Translations under genes and position numbers: made by a program
Shown: in pieces, positions 53,656 to 62,660 of the stretch
Layout of the letters: each line of letters begins with the position of its first letter
How positions within the stretch are numbered: position 1 is the first letter of the stretch
Notes under the pieces: model-generated
Told to the model about the DNA's origin: nothing
Databases searched by the model: none
What the model saw: the letters and a program-made list of their open reading frames with translations, nothing else
NCBI RefSeq assembly: GCF_030296915.1
Contig: NZ_AP028031.1
Span: 1,359,501 to 1,423,500, forward strand
Reading direction: 5' to 3'
Source: Anaerostipes hadrus ATCC 29173 = JCM 17467
GTDB lineage: Bacteria; Bacillota; Clostridia; Lachnospirales; Lachnospiraceae
Length of the DNA: 64,000 bases

Positions 53656-54594
53656 ATGAATTATGATATTTACCATTCATCTATCACTTATTTTCCACTG
53701 CTTCCGCTTTCTAAAACCGTTTCATTTGAACGCAAGGTACTGGATATCCGACAGATGCCTGCTCAGGTTTTATTTCCTCATTGGGATGATGAATTTGAGT
53801 TTATATATGTTCTCTCTGGCATGATGGAATTTCGTGTCCGGCAGAAGGCTTTTCTGGTTTCTTCTGGAGAAGGTTTCTTTTTAAACACTGGGGAGATTCA
53901 TTCCGCTTGTGTATATCAGTCTTATGACTGCCGCTTTGTTATCTACCGGATCTGCCCTTCTGTTCTTTTTCAGACAGAAGATAATCCTTTATATCAAAAA
54001 TATATCAAACCTCTGGTCGATCATCCTTCCTTTGGATTTTTAACGTTCGTTCCAAAAGTCCCTTGGCAGAAATATATCCTTGAAATGATCCGCAAAATGA
54101 ATGATATCTGTGACCGTCCTGTTGATGGTTATGAATTGAAGATCAACCATTTTGTAAACGAGATCTTTTATTATATCTTTCATAATGTGAATCTCTCCAA
54201 AGAACTGTCCTTAAAAGAATCCAGAGATTTGGAACGTATGAAAGATGTGATGATATATCTTACTAAAACGATCGACCAAAAGCATACACTCGCTGATATT
54301 GCTTCTTACTGCCATCTAAGCAATAGTGAATGCTGCCGACTCTTTCAAAGAAATGTTCATCTAAGTCCTGTGGATTATCTGAATCAACTTCGTATTCATA
54401 TGAGCTTGCCTGAGATCATAAAACATGAGAAAAAGATAACAGATATCGCTAAGATGTATGGTTTCTCTGGCAGCAGTTATTTCTCTGAAATGTTTAAAAA
54501 GACCCTCGGCATAACGCCAAGAGCCTTTTATAAATCTGTTCTTCAGCAACAAACTCTTTCTTCTAACGCTGATCCCATTCACGGAAGGCGATGA
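53656..54594 (+). CDS. AraC-family transcriptional regulator
   Basis: This 312-aa regulator has an N-terminal cupin ligand domain (HWDDEFEFIYVLSGMMEF, then GEGFFLNTGEIHSA) and a C-terminal pair of HTHs: HTLADIASYCHLSNSECCRLF and ITDIAKMYGFSGSSYFSEMF, followed by KKTLGITPRAFY. The ligand and targets are unknown; no sugar genes adjoin. Its last 32 bp overlap the end of the convergent membrane-protein gene. Confidence 0.9.
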   Translation: MNYDIYHSSITYFPLLPLSKTVSFERKVLDIRQMPAQVLFPHWDDEFEFIYVLSGMMEFRVRQKAFLVSSGEGFFLNTGEIHSACVYQSYDCRFVIYRICPSVLFQTEDNPLYQKYIKPLVDHPSFGFLTFVPKVPWQKYILEMIRKMNDICDRPVDGYELKINHFVNEIFYYIFHNVNLSKELSLKESRDLERMKDVMIYLTKTIDQKHTLADIASYCHLSNSECCRLFQRNVHLSPVDYLNQLRIHMSLPEIIKHEKKITDIAKMYGFSGSSYFSEMFKKTLGITPRAFYKSVLQQQTLSSNADPIHGRR

Positions 54595-54952
54595 ATTTCG
54601 TCTTCCAAAGAAGACTCAATGCTGGTGTTAATGCCCAGATCATCTTTGTCCCTTCTTGCATGATCAGATCGATCTTTAATATCCCCGCATACAAAATTAC
54701 CAGTAGTAACGTAAAGATCACTAGTAATCCATATGCAACAGAATAAGAATTATGTACTTTCTGCCCGATCTTCTCACTAAAATAAAAGCGATCCAGTGTC
54801 AGAGAAATGATTGAAATCACTGATAAAATGATATTGATCGTATAAAATGTATGCATATCCATATGATTAAACCAAGTTGCCAAAGCACCTAAAAAGATCA
54901 TGATCTGTGCATACCATAATACTTTTTCCTGTTTTTCATATTGATTTCTCAT
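54563..54952 (-). CDS. Small integral membrane protein
   Basis: This 129-aa protein has four predicted hydrophobic helices (WYAQIMIFLGALATWF, FYTINIILSVISIISLTL, AYGLLVIFTLLLVILYAG, MIWALTPALSLLW) and charged ends. Not recognised. It follows the L,D-transpeptidase gene on the same strand by 25 bp in transcription order. Confidence 0.65.
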   Translation of the reverse strand: MRNQYEKQEKVLWYAQIMIFLGALATWFNHMDMHTFYTINIILSVISIISLTLDRFYFSEKIGQKVHNSYSVAYGLLVIFTLLLVILYAGILKIDLIMQEGTKMIWALTPALSLLWKTKFIAFREWDQR

Positions 54953-54977
54953 TGATTGAAACCTCTTTTTCTTTCTT

Positions 54978-56468
54978 TTAATAATGAATAAATACAGGAT
55001 CTCCGATCTTCGTCAGGTTATATACAGATCTTGCATCTGATAATGTTAAGTTAACACATCCATGAGATCCATTCGTCTTATAATACGTTGGTGACCAGCT
55101 TCCCCAGTCTCCTCTGCTGCTGTAATGATATCCTGTTCCTGTCCACATGATCCTTGTCCAGTATCTTGTTGGAACACTGTAATCCGCACCTGTTAATGTC
55201 TTTGTAAGTTTCTTCTCTTTGATGTCATAAACACCGGTTCTTGTGATACGATCTGGTGTTGCTTTTCCAGTGATACAGGTTGTGCTGAATACAAGTTTTC
55301 CTTTCTTGTAGACGAAAACTTCCTGTGCTGACAGGTCAACTTCACTGTAGTTTTGTGTATCCCAGTCATTTTGCTTGTTCGTATAATCCATACGATATCC
55401 TTTGTGGCTGTAGACTGGTTTTAAGCTTGTAAGTAAAGCCTGTTCATTCTCCTTGGAAGGGTCTTTCTCATAGGCTTTGATCGCAGATTCATCTGGTGCT
55501 TTCTTTAACGCTTTCATTGTCTGTGCGATAACTTTGTCATAATCGATACGCCATCCATAGTCTCCACCACTTACTTTGATCTTCTTGCCAGAATGTGTCT
55601 TAAATGTTCTTGCGATTCCCTGTGTCTTGTATTTTAAGCAAAAGCTTTCTAACCATTTCTCGACAGCAGGCTGATCTAATTTTACAGTATGTCTCTTTGT
55701 GTTTACTTTGATGCAGTCTTTTAACGCATCTGGACCTAATGTTTCTTTGACATTATTGCCCATATCCCACTGAATGAAATGTAATAAATACTCATTGTAG
55801 GTTGTCTGCATCTGTTTTAATTCTTCATCATCATGATACAGACCAGGCTTTTTATAGACGTCCGGATTCTTCTTTTCATCTGTCAGATTCAGTGTGTTAC
55901 TTAAAGACTCTATGGATTTCTCTACTGCGTCATAAAATGCTTTACGGTTTAAGTAATTTCCTTCATCTTCCTTCTGGATTACACCGTATTTCTTATCTGC
56001 AGAATATACGATCGTTGCATCCACTGGTTTTGTGATCTTATATGTATCACTGCCTTTGATCAAAACGGATTGTTTTAATTTAGTCTTTAATTTCTGCTCT
56101 GATAATGCAACTGCTGTCACTTTGGTTTTTTTGCCACCAAAGATCGTTGAAAATACACTTTGGCTGTGCTGCTTTTTGTAAGCATCCTTTACATGTGATT
56201 CTGTCTTAAATGCAAGATCGATCTCCTTACCGGAAATCACTTCCTGTCCGTTATTTCTTCCCTTGATCTTTAACTTGTAAGAATCAATGGATTTCTTTAC
56301 TTTCTTCACTGATTCTTCGTATGTCATTCCTGACACATCAACTTTGTTAAATGTACTCCCCGGATACCAACGGTTCTGATAATGGGCATGGACACCGATA
56401 GCGGCTGCTATTAAAACAACCGCTACGGCACCTCCTATGATTCCCCCTTGTTTCTTTGTAATCCTCAT
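54978..56468 (-). CDS. L,D-transpeptidase (YkuD) with peptidoglycan-binding domain
   Basis: This 496-aa protein is membrane-anchored by one N-terminal helix (GGIIGGAVAVVLIAAAIGV). Two PG_binding_4-type regions (about 40-330, e.g. VDVSGMTYEESVKKVKKSID) lead to a C-terminal YkuD catalytic domain with GTGYHYSS and the active-site SHGCVNLTL. It would make 3-3 cross-links in peptidoglycan or modify the spore or vegetative wall from outside. ATG 56468 is used; a TTG six codons earlier is unsupported. Confidence 0.92.
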   Translation of the reverse strand: MRITKKQGGIIGGAVAVVLIAAAIGVHAHYQNRWYPGSTFNKVDVSGMTYEESVKKVKKSIDSYKLKIKGRNNGQEVISGKEIDLAFKTESHVKDAYKKQHSQSVFSTIFGGKKTKVTAVALSEQKLKTKLKQSVLIKGSDTYKITKPVDATIVYSADKKYGVIQKEDEGNYLNRKAFYDAVEKSIESLSNTLNLTDEKKNPDVYKKPGLYHDDEELKQMQTTYNEYLLHFIQWDMGNNVKETLGPDALKDCIKVNTKRHTVKLDQPAVEKWLESFCLKYKTQGIARTFKTHSGKKIKVSGGDYGWRIDYDKVIAQTMKALKKAPDESAIKAYEKDPSKENEQALLTSLKPVYSHKGYRMDYTNKQNDWDTQNYSEVDLSAQEVFVYKKGKLVFSTTCITGKATPDRITRTGVYDIKEKKLTKTLTGADYSVPTRYWTRIMWTGTGYHYSSRGDWGSWSPTYYKTNGSHGCVNLTLSDARSVYNLTKIGDPVFIHY

Positions 56469-56504
56469 ATTGATTTCTGCCTCCAAATACGACTCTGTGA
56501 TGGA

Positions 56505-57740
56505 TTATTCATAGAGTGGATATTTTTCTGTTAATCCTAATACTAATTCGTTTGCTTCATCAAGTTTCTTGTCTAATAATGTCAGACGAATAGCTTTTGC
56601 GATCACTTTCATATCGTCTTCTTTCAGTCCACGAGTTGTAACAGCTGGTGTTCCAAGACGAAGTCCTGATGTTACGAATGGAGATTTTGGATCGTTTGGT
56701 ACAGTATTCTTATTACATGTGATATGTACAGAATCCAGTACTTTTTCAGCTTCTTTTCCTGTCAGATCATATTTCTTAAGATCTACTAACATTAAGTGGT
56801 TGTCTGTTCCTCCAGATACGATATCGAATCCTTCTTCGATCAGTGCATTTGCAAGAGTATCTGCATTCTTCACAACCTGTGTCATATATTCTTTGAATGA
56901 TGGGTCTAATGCTTCTTTGAATGCTACAGCTTTACCAGCGATCACATGCATTAATGGTCCACCCTGGATTCCTGGGAAGATTGCTTTGTTGAAGTTGTAT
57001 TTTTCGTTCACTTCATTGCTGCACATGATCATTCCACCACGAGGTCCTCTTAATGTCTTATGTGTTGTAGTTGTTGTTACATGAGCATAAGGGATTGGGC
57101 TCTGGTGTAATCCTGCAGCTACTAATCCTGCGATATGAGCCATATCTACCATTAAAACTGCCCCAACTTTGTCAGCGATCTCACGGAAACGTTTGAAGTC
57201 GATCGCTCTTGCGTATGCACTTGCACCAGCAATGATCATCTTTGGTTTGCATTCTAATGCGATTCTTTCTACTTCATCATAATCGATGAATCCTTCATCA
57301 TTAACTCCGTATGGTACGCAGTGATAGTTCTTACCAGACATGTTGACTGGGCTTCCGTGTGTTAAATGTCCACCGTGGTCTAAGCTCATTCCCATGTATG
57401 TATCTCCGACATTCAATACTGCGAAGAATACTGCCATGTTTGCCTGTGCTCCAGAGTGTGGCTGTACATTTACATATTCGCATCCAAATAATTCTTTGGC
57501 ACGTTCTCTTGCAAGATCTTCTACCACATCTACATACTGGCATCCACCATAGTAACGTTTTCCTGGATATCCCTCTGCATATTTATTTGTTAAATGACTT
57601 CCCATTGCAGCCATAACAGCTTTGGAAACAAGGTTCTCTGATGCGATCAACTCAAGATTTGTTCTCTGTCTTGTTAATTCGTTTTCCATTGCTTCTGCTA
57701 ATTCTGGATCGTAGTTCTTTACTTCGCTAAAATCAAACAT
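56505..57740 (-). CDS. glyA: Serine hydroxymethyltransferase
   Basis: This 411-aa PLP enzyme interconverts serine and glycine while charging THF with a one-carbon unit. The PLP Lys is in [15 protein letters not shown] (K228), and the N-terminal [10 protein letters not shown] and [13 protein letters not shown] regions are intact. It is part of a minus-strand core cluster. Together with pflAB it feeds the folate one-carbon pool. Confidence 0.97.
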   Translation of the reverse strand: MFDFSEVKNYDPELAEAMENELTRQRTNLELIASENLVSKAVMAAMGSHLTNKYAEGYPGKRYYGGCQYVDVVEDLARERAKELFGCEYVNVQPHSGAQANMAVFFAVLNVGDTYMGMSLDHGGHLTHGSPVNMSGKNYHCVPYGVNDEGFIDYDEVERIALECKPKMIIAGASAYARAIDFKRFREIADKVGAVLMVDMAHIAGLVAAGLHQSPIPYAHVTTTTTHKTLRGPRGGMIMCSNEVNEKYNFNKAIFPGIQGGPLMHVIAGKAVAFKEALDPSFKEYMTQVVKNADTLANALIEEGFDIVSGGTDNHLMLVDLKKYDLTGKEAEKVLDSVHITCNKNTVPNDPKSPFVTSGLRLGTPAVTTRGLKEDDMKVIAKAIRLTLLDKKLDEANELVLGLTEKYPLYE

Positions 57741-57832
57741 TGTTTTCTCCTTTATATATTTATGTAAAATAATATTGTGTCTCGTATGTTGTGTCTTATT
57801 CTTATGATCATTCGATCACTTGATCTATCTGA

Positions 57833-58303
57833 TTATTCCTGGAACTGTTCTTTTAATGCTTCTACTGCACGTTCTACACGACTCTCTTTGATCAGAACAG
57901 TGATCTTGATCTCTGATGTGTAGATTAAGTGAATGTTGATTCCACGATTATACAGTGCTTCAAACATCTTAGAAGCTGCTCCGCTGTTAGACATCATTCC
58001 AGCTCCGACGATAGATACAATTCCGACTTCTTTATCACTGATAATATCTTCGTAATCTGCTTCATCAAATGCTTTCTTTAATGTTTCAACGGCATGATCT
58101 GCTTCATCCTGTGCTACAACGAAAGAGATGTCTTTATTCTCTCCACGTCCGATGGACTGAAGGATCAGTTCCACGTTGATTTTTTCTTCTGCAATGGCAC
58201 CAAAAACTTTTGCTGCGATTCCTGGCTGGTTTTTGATTCCTTTGATTGCGATCAGTGCAACTTCAGAGTTAGACTGAACACCGCTAAATAACATTTTCTC
58301 CAT
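57833..58303 (-). CDS. Stand-alone ACT-domain protein (aspartokinase regulatory-like)
   Basis: This 156-aa protein comprises two ACT domains resembling the C-terminal regulatory part of aspartokinase: ALIAIKGIKNQPGIAAKVFGAI then VSIVGAGMMSNSGAASKMFE. It has no kinase domain. Start ATG 58303 has GAGGAGG and lies 4 bp after the aspS stop, so it is co-expressed with aspS. A separate aspartokinase beta-like subunit or amino-acid sensor is possible. Function not proven. Confidence 0.8.
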   Translation of the reverse strand: MEKMLFSGVQSNSEVALIAIKGIKNQPGIAAKVFGAIAEEKINVELILQSIGRGENKDISFVVAQDEADHAVETLKKAFDEADYEDIISDKEVGIVSIVGAGMMSNSGAASKMFEALYNRGINIHLIYTSEIKITVLIKESRVERAVEALKEQFQE

Positions 58304-58307
58304 CTGA

Positions 58308-60101
58308 TTATTCCTCCTCTGGTGTTGAAAGTTCAATTCCAAGTTCTTCTAGCTGTAATGTATCAACCGGTCCTGGAGCCTGTGTCATCAGGCAGGAAGC
58401 ATCTTTTACTTTCGGGAAGGCGATGACATCACGAATGCTGTCTTCTCCTGTTAACCACATAACAAGACGGTCAAGACCATAAGCTAAACCAGCATGTGGT
58501 GGTACTCCAAATTTGAATGCATCTAATAAGAATCCAAAACGGTTGTAAGCATCTTCTTTTGTAAATCCAAGAGCTTCAAACATCTTCTCCTGAATATCAT
58601 CCTGATGGATACGGATTGATCCACCACCAAGTTCTGTACCATTTAATACGATATCGTATGCTTTCGCACGGACATCTCCTGGTCTTTCATCAATGAATTC
58701 AAGATCTTCTTCAAATGGCATCGTAAATGGGTGATGCATTGCTGTGTAACGATTCTGTTCATCGCTCCACTCAAGTAATGGGAATTCTGTAACCCATAAG
58801 AACTTATACTGGGATTTGTCGATCATATCGTACTGTTTCGCAATGTGAAGTCTTAAGTTACCAAGTACATCAAAGACAACTTTGTCTTTGTCTGCGGCAA
58901 ATAGTAATAAGTCTCCTGCCTGTCCATCCATTGCTTTGATCAGTGCATCCATCTCTTCTTCTTTCATAAATTTAGCGAAAGATGATTTCACTGTTCCATC
59001 GCTCTTTAACTGAATATATGCAAGACCTTTCGCTCCGAAGTCTTTGGCGTAGTCAACGAATCCATCGATCTTCTTACGTCCAAGATCTCCTAAACCTTTA
59101 GCGTTTAATCCTCTTACAGATCCACCATTCTCTAATGCTCCTTTAAATACCATAAAGTCGCATCCGGCAACTGTATCGGATACATTCGTAAGTTCCATTC
59201 CAAAACGCATATCTGGTTTATCAGATCCAAAACGGTCCATTGCTTCTTTATAAGTCATGCGAAGCATAGGAAGCTGTACATCAATATCTAATACTTCTTT
59301 GAAGATCTTCTTTAACAGACGTTCATTTACATCGATCACATCATCGACATCAACAAATGAAAGTTCCATATCAATCTGTGTAAACTCTGGCTGGCGGTCT
59401 GCACGTAGATCTTCGTCACGGAAACATTTTGCGATCTGATAGTAACGGTCGAATCCTGAGCACATTAAAAGCTGTTTAAACAGCTGTGGTGACTGTGGAA
59501 GTCCGTAAAATTCTCCTGGATGTACACGGCTTGGTACAAGATAATCTCTTGCTCCTTCTGGTGTACTCTTTCCTAAAACTGGTGTCTCGATCTCTAAGAA
59601 TCCTTCATCCCCTAAGAAGTTACGTACCATTCTTGTTACATCATTACGAATGCGTAAGTTTCTCTGAAGATTTGGTCTTCGAAGATCAAGATAACGGTAT
59701 TTTAAACGAAGTTCATCTTTGACTGTCTGATTCTCGTCAATTGGAAATGGAGGAGTTTCTGATTCTGATAAGATACGTAATGTATGTACCTTGATCTCGA
59801 TATCTCCTGTCTTCAAGTTCTCGTTGATCGCTGCACTTCTCTTCTCTACAGTACCTACTGCTGCAACGACATACTCACTTCTTAAAGAGTTTGCCTTATT
59901 ATAGTCTTCCTCAGATAATACTTCCTGATCAAAAACTAACTGTAAGATTCCTGAGCGGTCTCTTAAGTCTACAAATATAAGACTTCCTAAATTTCTTCGT
60001 TTCTGTACCCATCCCATGACAGTGACTTCTGTTCCGATAAGTTTGTTGCTTACCTCTGTACATCGGTGGGATCTGGCTAAACCTGACATTGATTCTGCCA
60101 T
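58308..60101 (-). CDS. aspS: Aspartyl-tRNA synthetase
   Basis: This 597-aa class II synthetase has an N-terminal OB anticodon-binding domain (VTVMGWVQKRRNLGSLIFVD), class II motif 2 (FRDEDLRADRQPEFTQIDME), a bacterial-type GAD insertion and motif 3 (GLAYGLDRLVMWLTG). Length fits bacterial AspRS. No T-box leader is seen. Confidence 0.97.
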   Translation of the reverse strand: MAESMSGLARSHRCTEVSNKLIGTEVTVMGWVQKRRNLGSLIFVDLRDRSGILQLVFDQEVLSEEDYNKANSLRSEYVVAAVGTVEKRSAAINENLKTGDIEIKVHTLRILSESETPPFPIDENQTVKDELRLKYRYLDLRRPNLQRNLRIRNDVTRMVRNFLGDEGFLEIETPVLGKSTPEGARDYLVPSRVHPGEFYGLPQSPQLFKQLLMCSGFDRYYQIAKCFRDEDLRADRQPEFTQIDMELSFVDVDDVIDVNERLLKKIFKEVLDIDVQLPMLRMTYKEAMDRFGSDKPDMRFGMELTNVSDTVAGCDFMVFKGALENGGSVRGLNAKGLGDLGRKKIDGFVDYAKDFGAKGLAYIQLKSDGTVKSSFAKFMKEEEMDALIKAMDGQAGDLLLFAADKDKVVFDVLGNLRLHIAKQYDMIDKSQYKFLWVTEFPLLEWSDEQNRYTAMHHPFTMPFEEDLEFIDERPGDVRAKAYDIVLNGTELGGGSIRIHQDDIQEKMFEALGFTKEDAYNRFGFLLDAFKFGVPPHAGLAYGLDRLVMWLTGEDSIRDVIAFPKVKDASCLMTQAPGPVDTLQLEELGIELSTPEEE

Positions 60102-60177
60102 GATATTTCCTCCTTCATCCTTTTCACTTTGTACGAAAGGCAGAGCCCGTATCTTCGGTTCTGCCTTATATATTCTT

Positions 60178-60696
60178 TTATGAATCTTTTCTTACAAGGA
60201 TCTGTTCAATCTCTGCAGCGTAAAGTACGTGATAATCCTTCTCTGGATACCACTGTTCATCTAAAGATTTATCAACAAATCCTTCTGGATCCATTGGCTG
60301 AGAATATAACTTCTTACAGATCAGTACGATCTTTGCTTCCTCAAAAAATGGAATTCCATTCGCATCTGTTGGTGTCAGACGTGTCTTCGCGATCTTGTCT
60401 TCATCTCTTCCAGATACACTTCCAAGATAGCTTAAATCCTTCTTAAAAGTATCATCATAGAAAGATAATGTAAATGATTCTGACTGGTCAATGAATTCTT
60501 TTGTATATCTTTGTGGTCTTAAGACTGTCACAGCGACATTCTTACCCCACATAACACCTAAACCACCCCATGAGGCAGTCATTGTGTTAACTTTTCCTTC
60601 CTGATTCTTTGCAGTAACAAGCATCCATTCCTTACCAATCAGGCGAAATACGCTTTGGTCGAAATCTTCTGGTGCCACGATCGCATATTCACTCAT
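60178..60696 (-). CDS. Flavin reductase-like FMN-binding protein
   Basis: This 172-aa FMN-binding split-barrel protein has the pattern WMLVTAKNQEGKVNTMTASWG with a later QRYTKEFIDQSESFTLSF. Such proteins reduce flavin or act as small flavoproteins; the electron partner is unknown. It has its own promoter and lies between hisS and aspS on the same strand. Confidence 0.85.
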   Translation of the reverse strand: MSEYAIVAPEDFDQSVFRLIGKEWMLVTAKNQEGKVNTMTASWGGLGVMWGKNVAVTVLRPQRYTKEFIDQSESFTLSFYDDTFKKDLSYLGSVSGRDEDKIAKTRLTPTDANGIPFFEEAKIVLICKKLYSQPMDPEGFVDKSLDEQWYPEKDYHVLYAAEIEQILVRKDS

Positions 60697-60728
60697 GCAT
60701 GTTACCTCCTTTCTTGTAATTATTACTC

Positions 60729-60757
60729 ATTATATATGATTTTGTCAAAAATGTCAC
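60729..60757 (-). promoter_or_regulatory. Promoter of the flavin reductase-aspS segment
   Basis: On the minus strand GTGACA (60757-60752), a 17-bp spacer and TATAAT (60734-60729) lie 32 bp before the flavin reductase start. Confidence 0.7.
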
Positions 60758-60781
60758 GAACTAGTATAAGAAAGCATGATT

Positions 60782-62026
60782 TTATTTTAAACAATCTGCG
60801 ATCTTATCAAGCGAAATGGTCGTAACTTCTCTTGTTTCCATATTTTTGACATTTCCTTCATTCTTCGCTAATTCGTCATCACCAATGATGATCGTATTCT
60901 TGGCATTCAGCTTATTTGCATATTTCATCTGTGCTTTTACGCTTCTTCCAAGATAATCTGTTTCTACGACAAATCCCTGATCACGAAGATCTACAACGAT
61001 CTGGTAAGCTTTTGCTTTTGCTTCCTGTCCAAGAATTCCTACATAAAGGTCAATATCTCTTGTGCATGGAAGATCTACTTTCTCTTCTTCTAAGAAATAA
61101 AGGATTCTCTCTACACCCATACCAAATCCAACGGATGGCATAGAAATTTTTCCATCGATCTCATGAACAAGATTGTCGTAACGTCCACCACCACATAAAG
61201 TAAATCCATCTTCATTTACAAATTCGAATACGGTCTTTGTATAGTAGTCTAATCCACGAACGATTTCTGTATCAACTTCATATGGAATATTTAATGCATC
61301 TAACAGACTCTTTAATTCTTCAAAATGTGCTTTACATTCATCATCTAAATAGTCGATTGTTCTTGGTGCATCTTTGACGATCTCTTTGCATTCTGGAACT
61401 TTACAGTCAATGACACGTAATGGATTCTTTTCCATACGTTCTCTGCATGTAGGACATAAATGTTCTTCATGTTCTTTTAAATATGCTAATAATGCTTTGT
61501 TATATTCTTTTCTACAATTTTCACATCCAATGCTGTTGATGTGTAATTTTGCATCTTTTAACCCAATTTTCTTAATAAAAGTGGATACTAATGTGATCAG
61601 CTCTACTTCTGCTAATGGACTTTCCGCTCCGACAAATTCAACTCCGAACTGGTGGTGCTGTCTTAATCTTCCACTCTGTGGTTTTTCATAGCGGAATGCT
61701 GGTGTGATATAGAACATCTTGATCGGCTGTGGCTCATTTGCCAGACCATTCTGTAAATATGCACGGATCGCTCCTGCTGTTCCTTCTGGTTTTAATGAAA
61801 TGCTTCTGTGTCCTTTATCTTCAAATGTATACATCTCTTTCTGGACAACGTCTGTTGTTTCTCCAACACCTCTCTGAAAAAGCTCTGTATGCTCAAATAC
61901 TGGTGTGATGATCTCGTGAATATTATAGGATGCGCATAAATCTTTGAAAATATTCTCTAAATATGTGCGCTGGTCCATATCTTTTCCAAACCAGTCTTTT
62001 GTTCCTCTTGGTGCCTGTGTAATCAT
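60782..62026 (-). CDS. hisS: Histidyl-tRNA synthetase
   Basis: This 414-aa class II synthetase has [19 protein letters not shown] (motif 2) and the HisRS-specific [14 protein letters not shown], then a C-terminal anticodon-binding domain. A Cys-rich CENC...CPTC insertion (about residues 168-192) is common in clostridial HisRS. Start overlaps the HD gene stop by 4 bp. Confidence 0.96.
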   Translation of the reverse strand: MITQAPRGTKDWFGKDMDQRTYLENIFKDLCASYNIHEIITPVFEHTELFQRGVGETTDVVQKEMYTFEDKGHRSISLKPEGTAGAIRAYLQNGLANEPQPIKMFYITPAFRYEKPQSGRLRQHHQFGVEFVGAESPLAEVELITLVSTFIKKIGLKDAKLHINSIGCENCRKEYNKALLAYLKEHEEHLCPTCRERMEKNPLRVIDCKVPECKEIVKDAPRTIDYLDDECKAHFEELKSLLDALNIPYEVDTEIVRGLDYYTKTVFEFVNEDGFTLCGGGRYDNLVHEIDGKISMPSVGFGMGVERILYFLEEEKVDLPCTRDIDLYVGILGQEAKAKAYQIVVDLRDQGFVVETDYLGRSVKAQMKYANKLNAKNTIIIGDDELAKNEGNVKNMETREVTTISLDKIADCLK

Positions 62027-62646
62027 TCTTGTTCCTCCTCAAATAATTCATCCAGATTGCCTTTTTCCATCACAGTTTCCATAACTCCGTCTGAAAATGC
62101 GACTCTCTGGAATGCTAAAAATACTTTCATATCAAAATTCTTTACTTCATCGATCATGATATCAAGTGCAGTCTCAACATCAAATCCCTCTCTATAATCC
62201 CTGTTTGAGATCAATGCTCCGAAAATATCACATACATGCATGATCCTTCCAACTAATGGAATCTGTTTTCCTGTCAGATTATGTGGATAACCGGTGCCAT
62301 CATAATGTTCATGATGATATAGAACTGCGTCTAAAACCGTCTGGTTATAATCGTAATCTGCAAGGATCGCATATCCAATGGATGGATGCATTCTCATATA
62401 TCTTGTTTCGTCAACAGCCAGAATCTCATCTTCCACTTTCTCATTCATATAGAAATTAAGTCTTACTTTTCCAAGATCATGTAACATTCCTGCAACCGCA
62501 AGATCATAACACACTTCTTCTTGTAATCCTAATTCCTTGCCAACAAGATAAGCCAAATTACTGACAATGATACCATGACTGATCGTTTCTTTTATATCCG
62601 CATGGATCGGTGTCTCAATATCTGTTCGTCCATAACTGATTGCCAT
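62023..62646 (-). CDS. HD-GYP-like phosphohydrolase domain protein
   Basis: This 207-aa HD-domain protein has [10 protein letters not shown] (H56-D57) and [11 protein letters not shown] (111-121), the HD-GYP signature, without receiver or other sensor domain. HD-GYP proteins degrade cyclic di-GMP or act on other nucleotides; here it could also be a divergent HD hydrolase. ATG 62646 follows GGAG. Coupled to hisS and 14 bp behind hemZ. Confidence 0.82.
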   Translation of the reverse strand: MAISYGRTDIETPIHADIKETISHGIIVSNLAYLVGKELGLQEEVCYDLAVAGMLHDLGKVRLNFYMNEKVEDEILAVDETRYMRMHPSIGYAILADYDYNQTVLDAVLYHHEHYDGTGYPHNLTGKQIPLVGRIMHVCDIFGALISNRDYREGFDVETALDIMIDEVKNFDMKVFLAFQRVAFSDGVMETVMEKGNLDELFEEEQE

Positions 62647-62660
62647 AATCAAACTCCTGT

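Noticed and set aside
57741..57832. T-box or other leader before glyA, aspS or hisS
   Set aside because: The gaps are too short and lack T-box elements.
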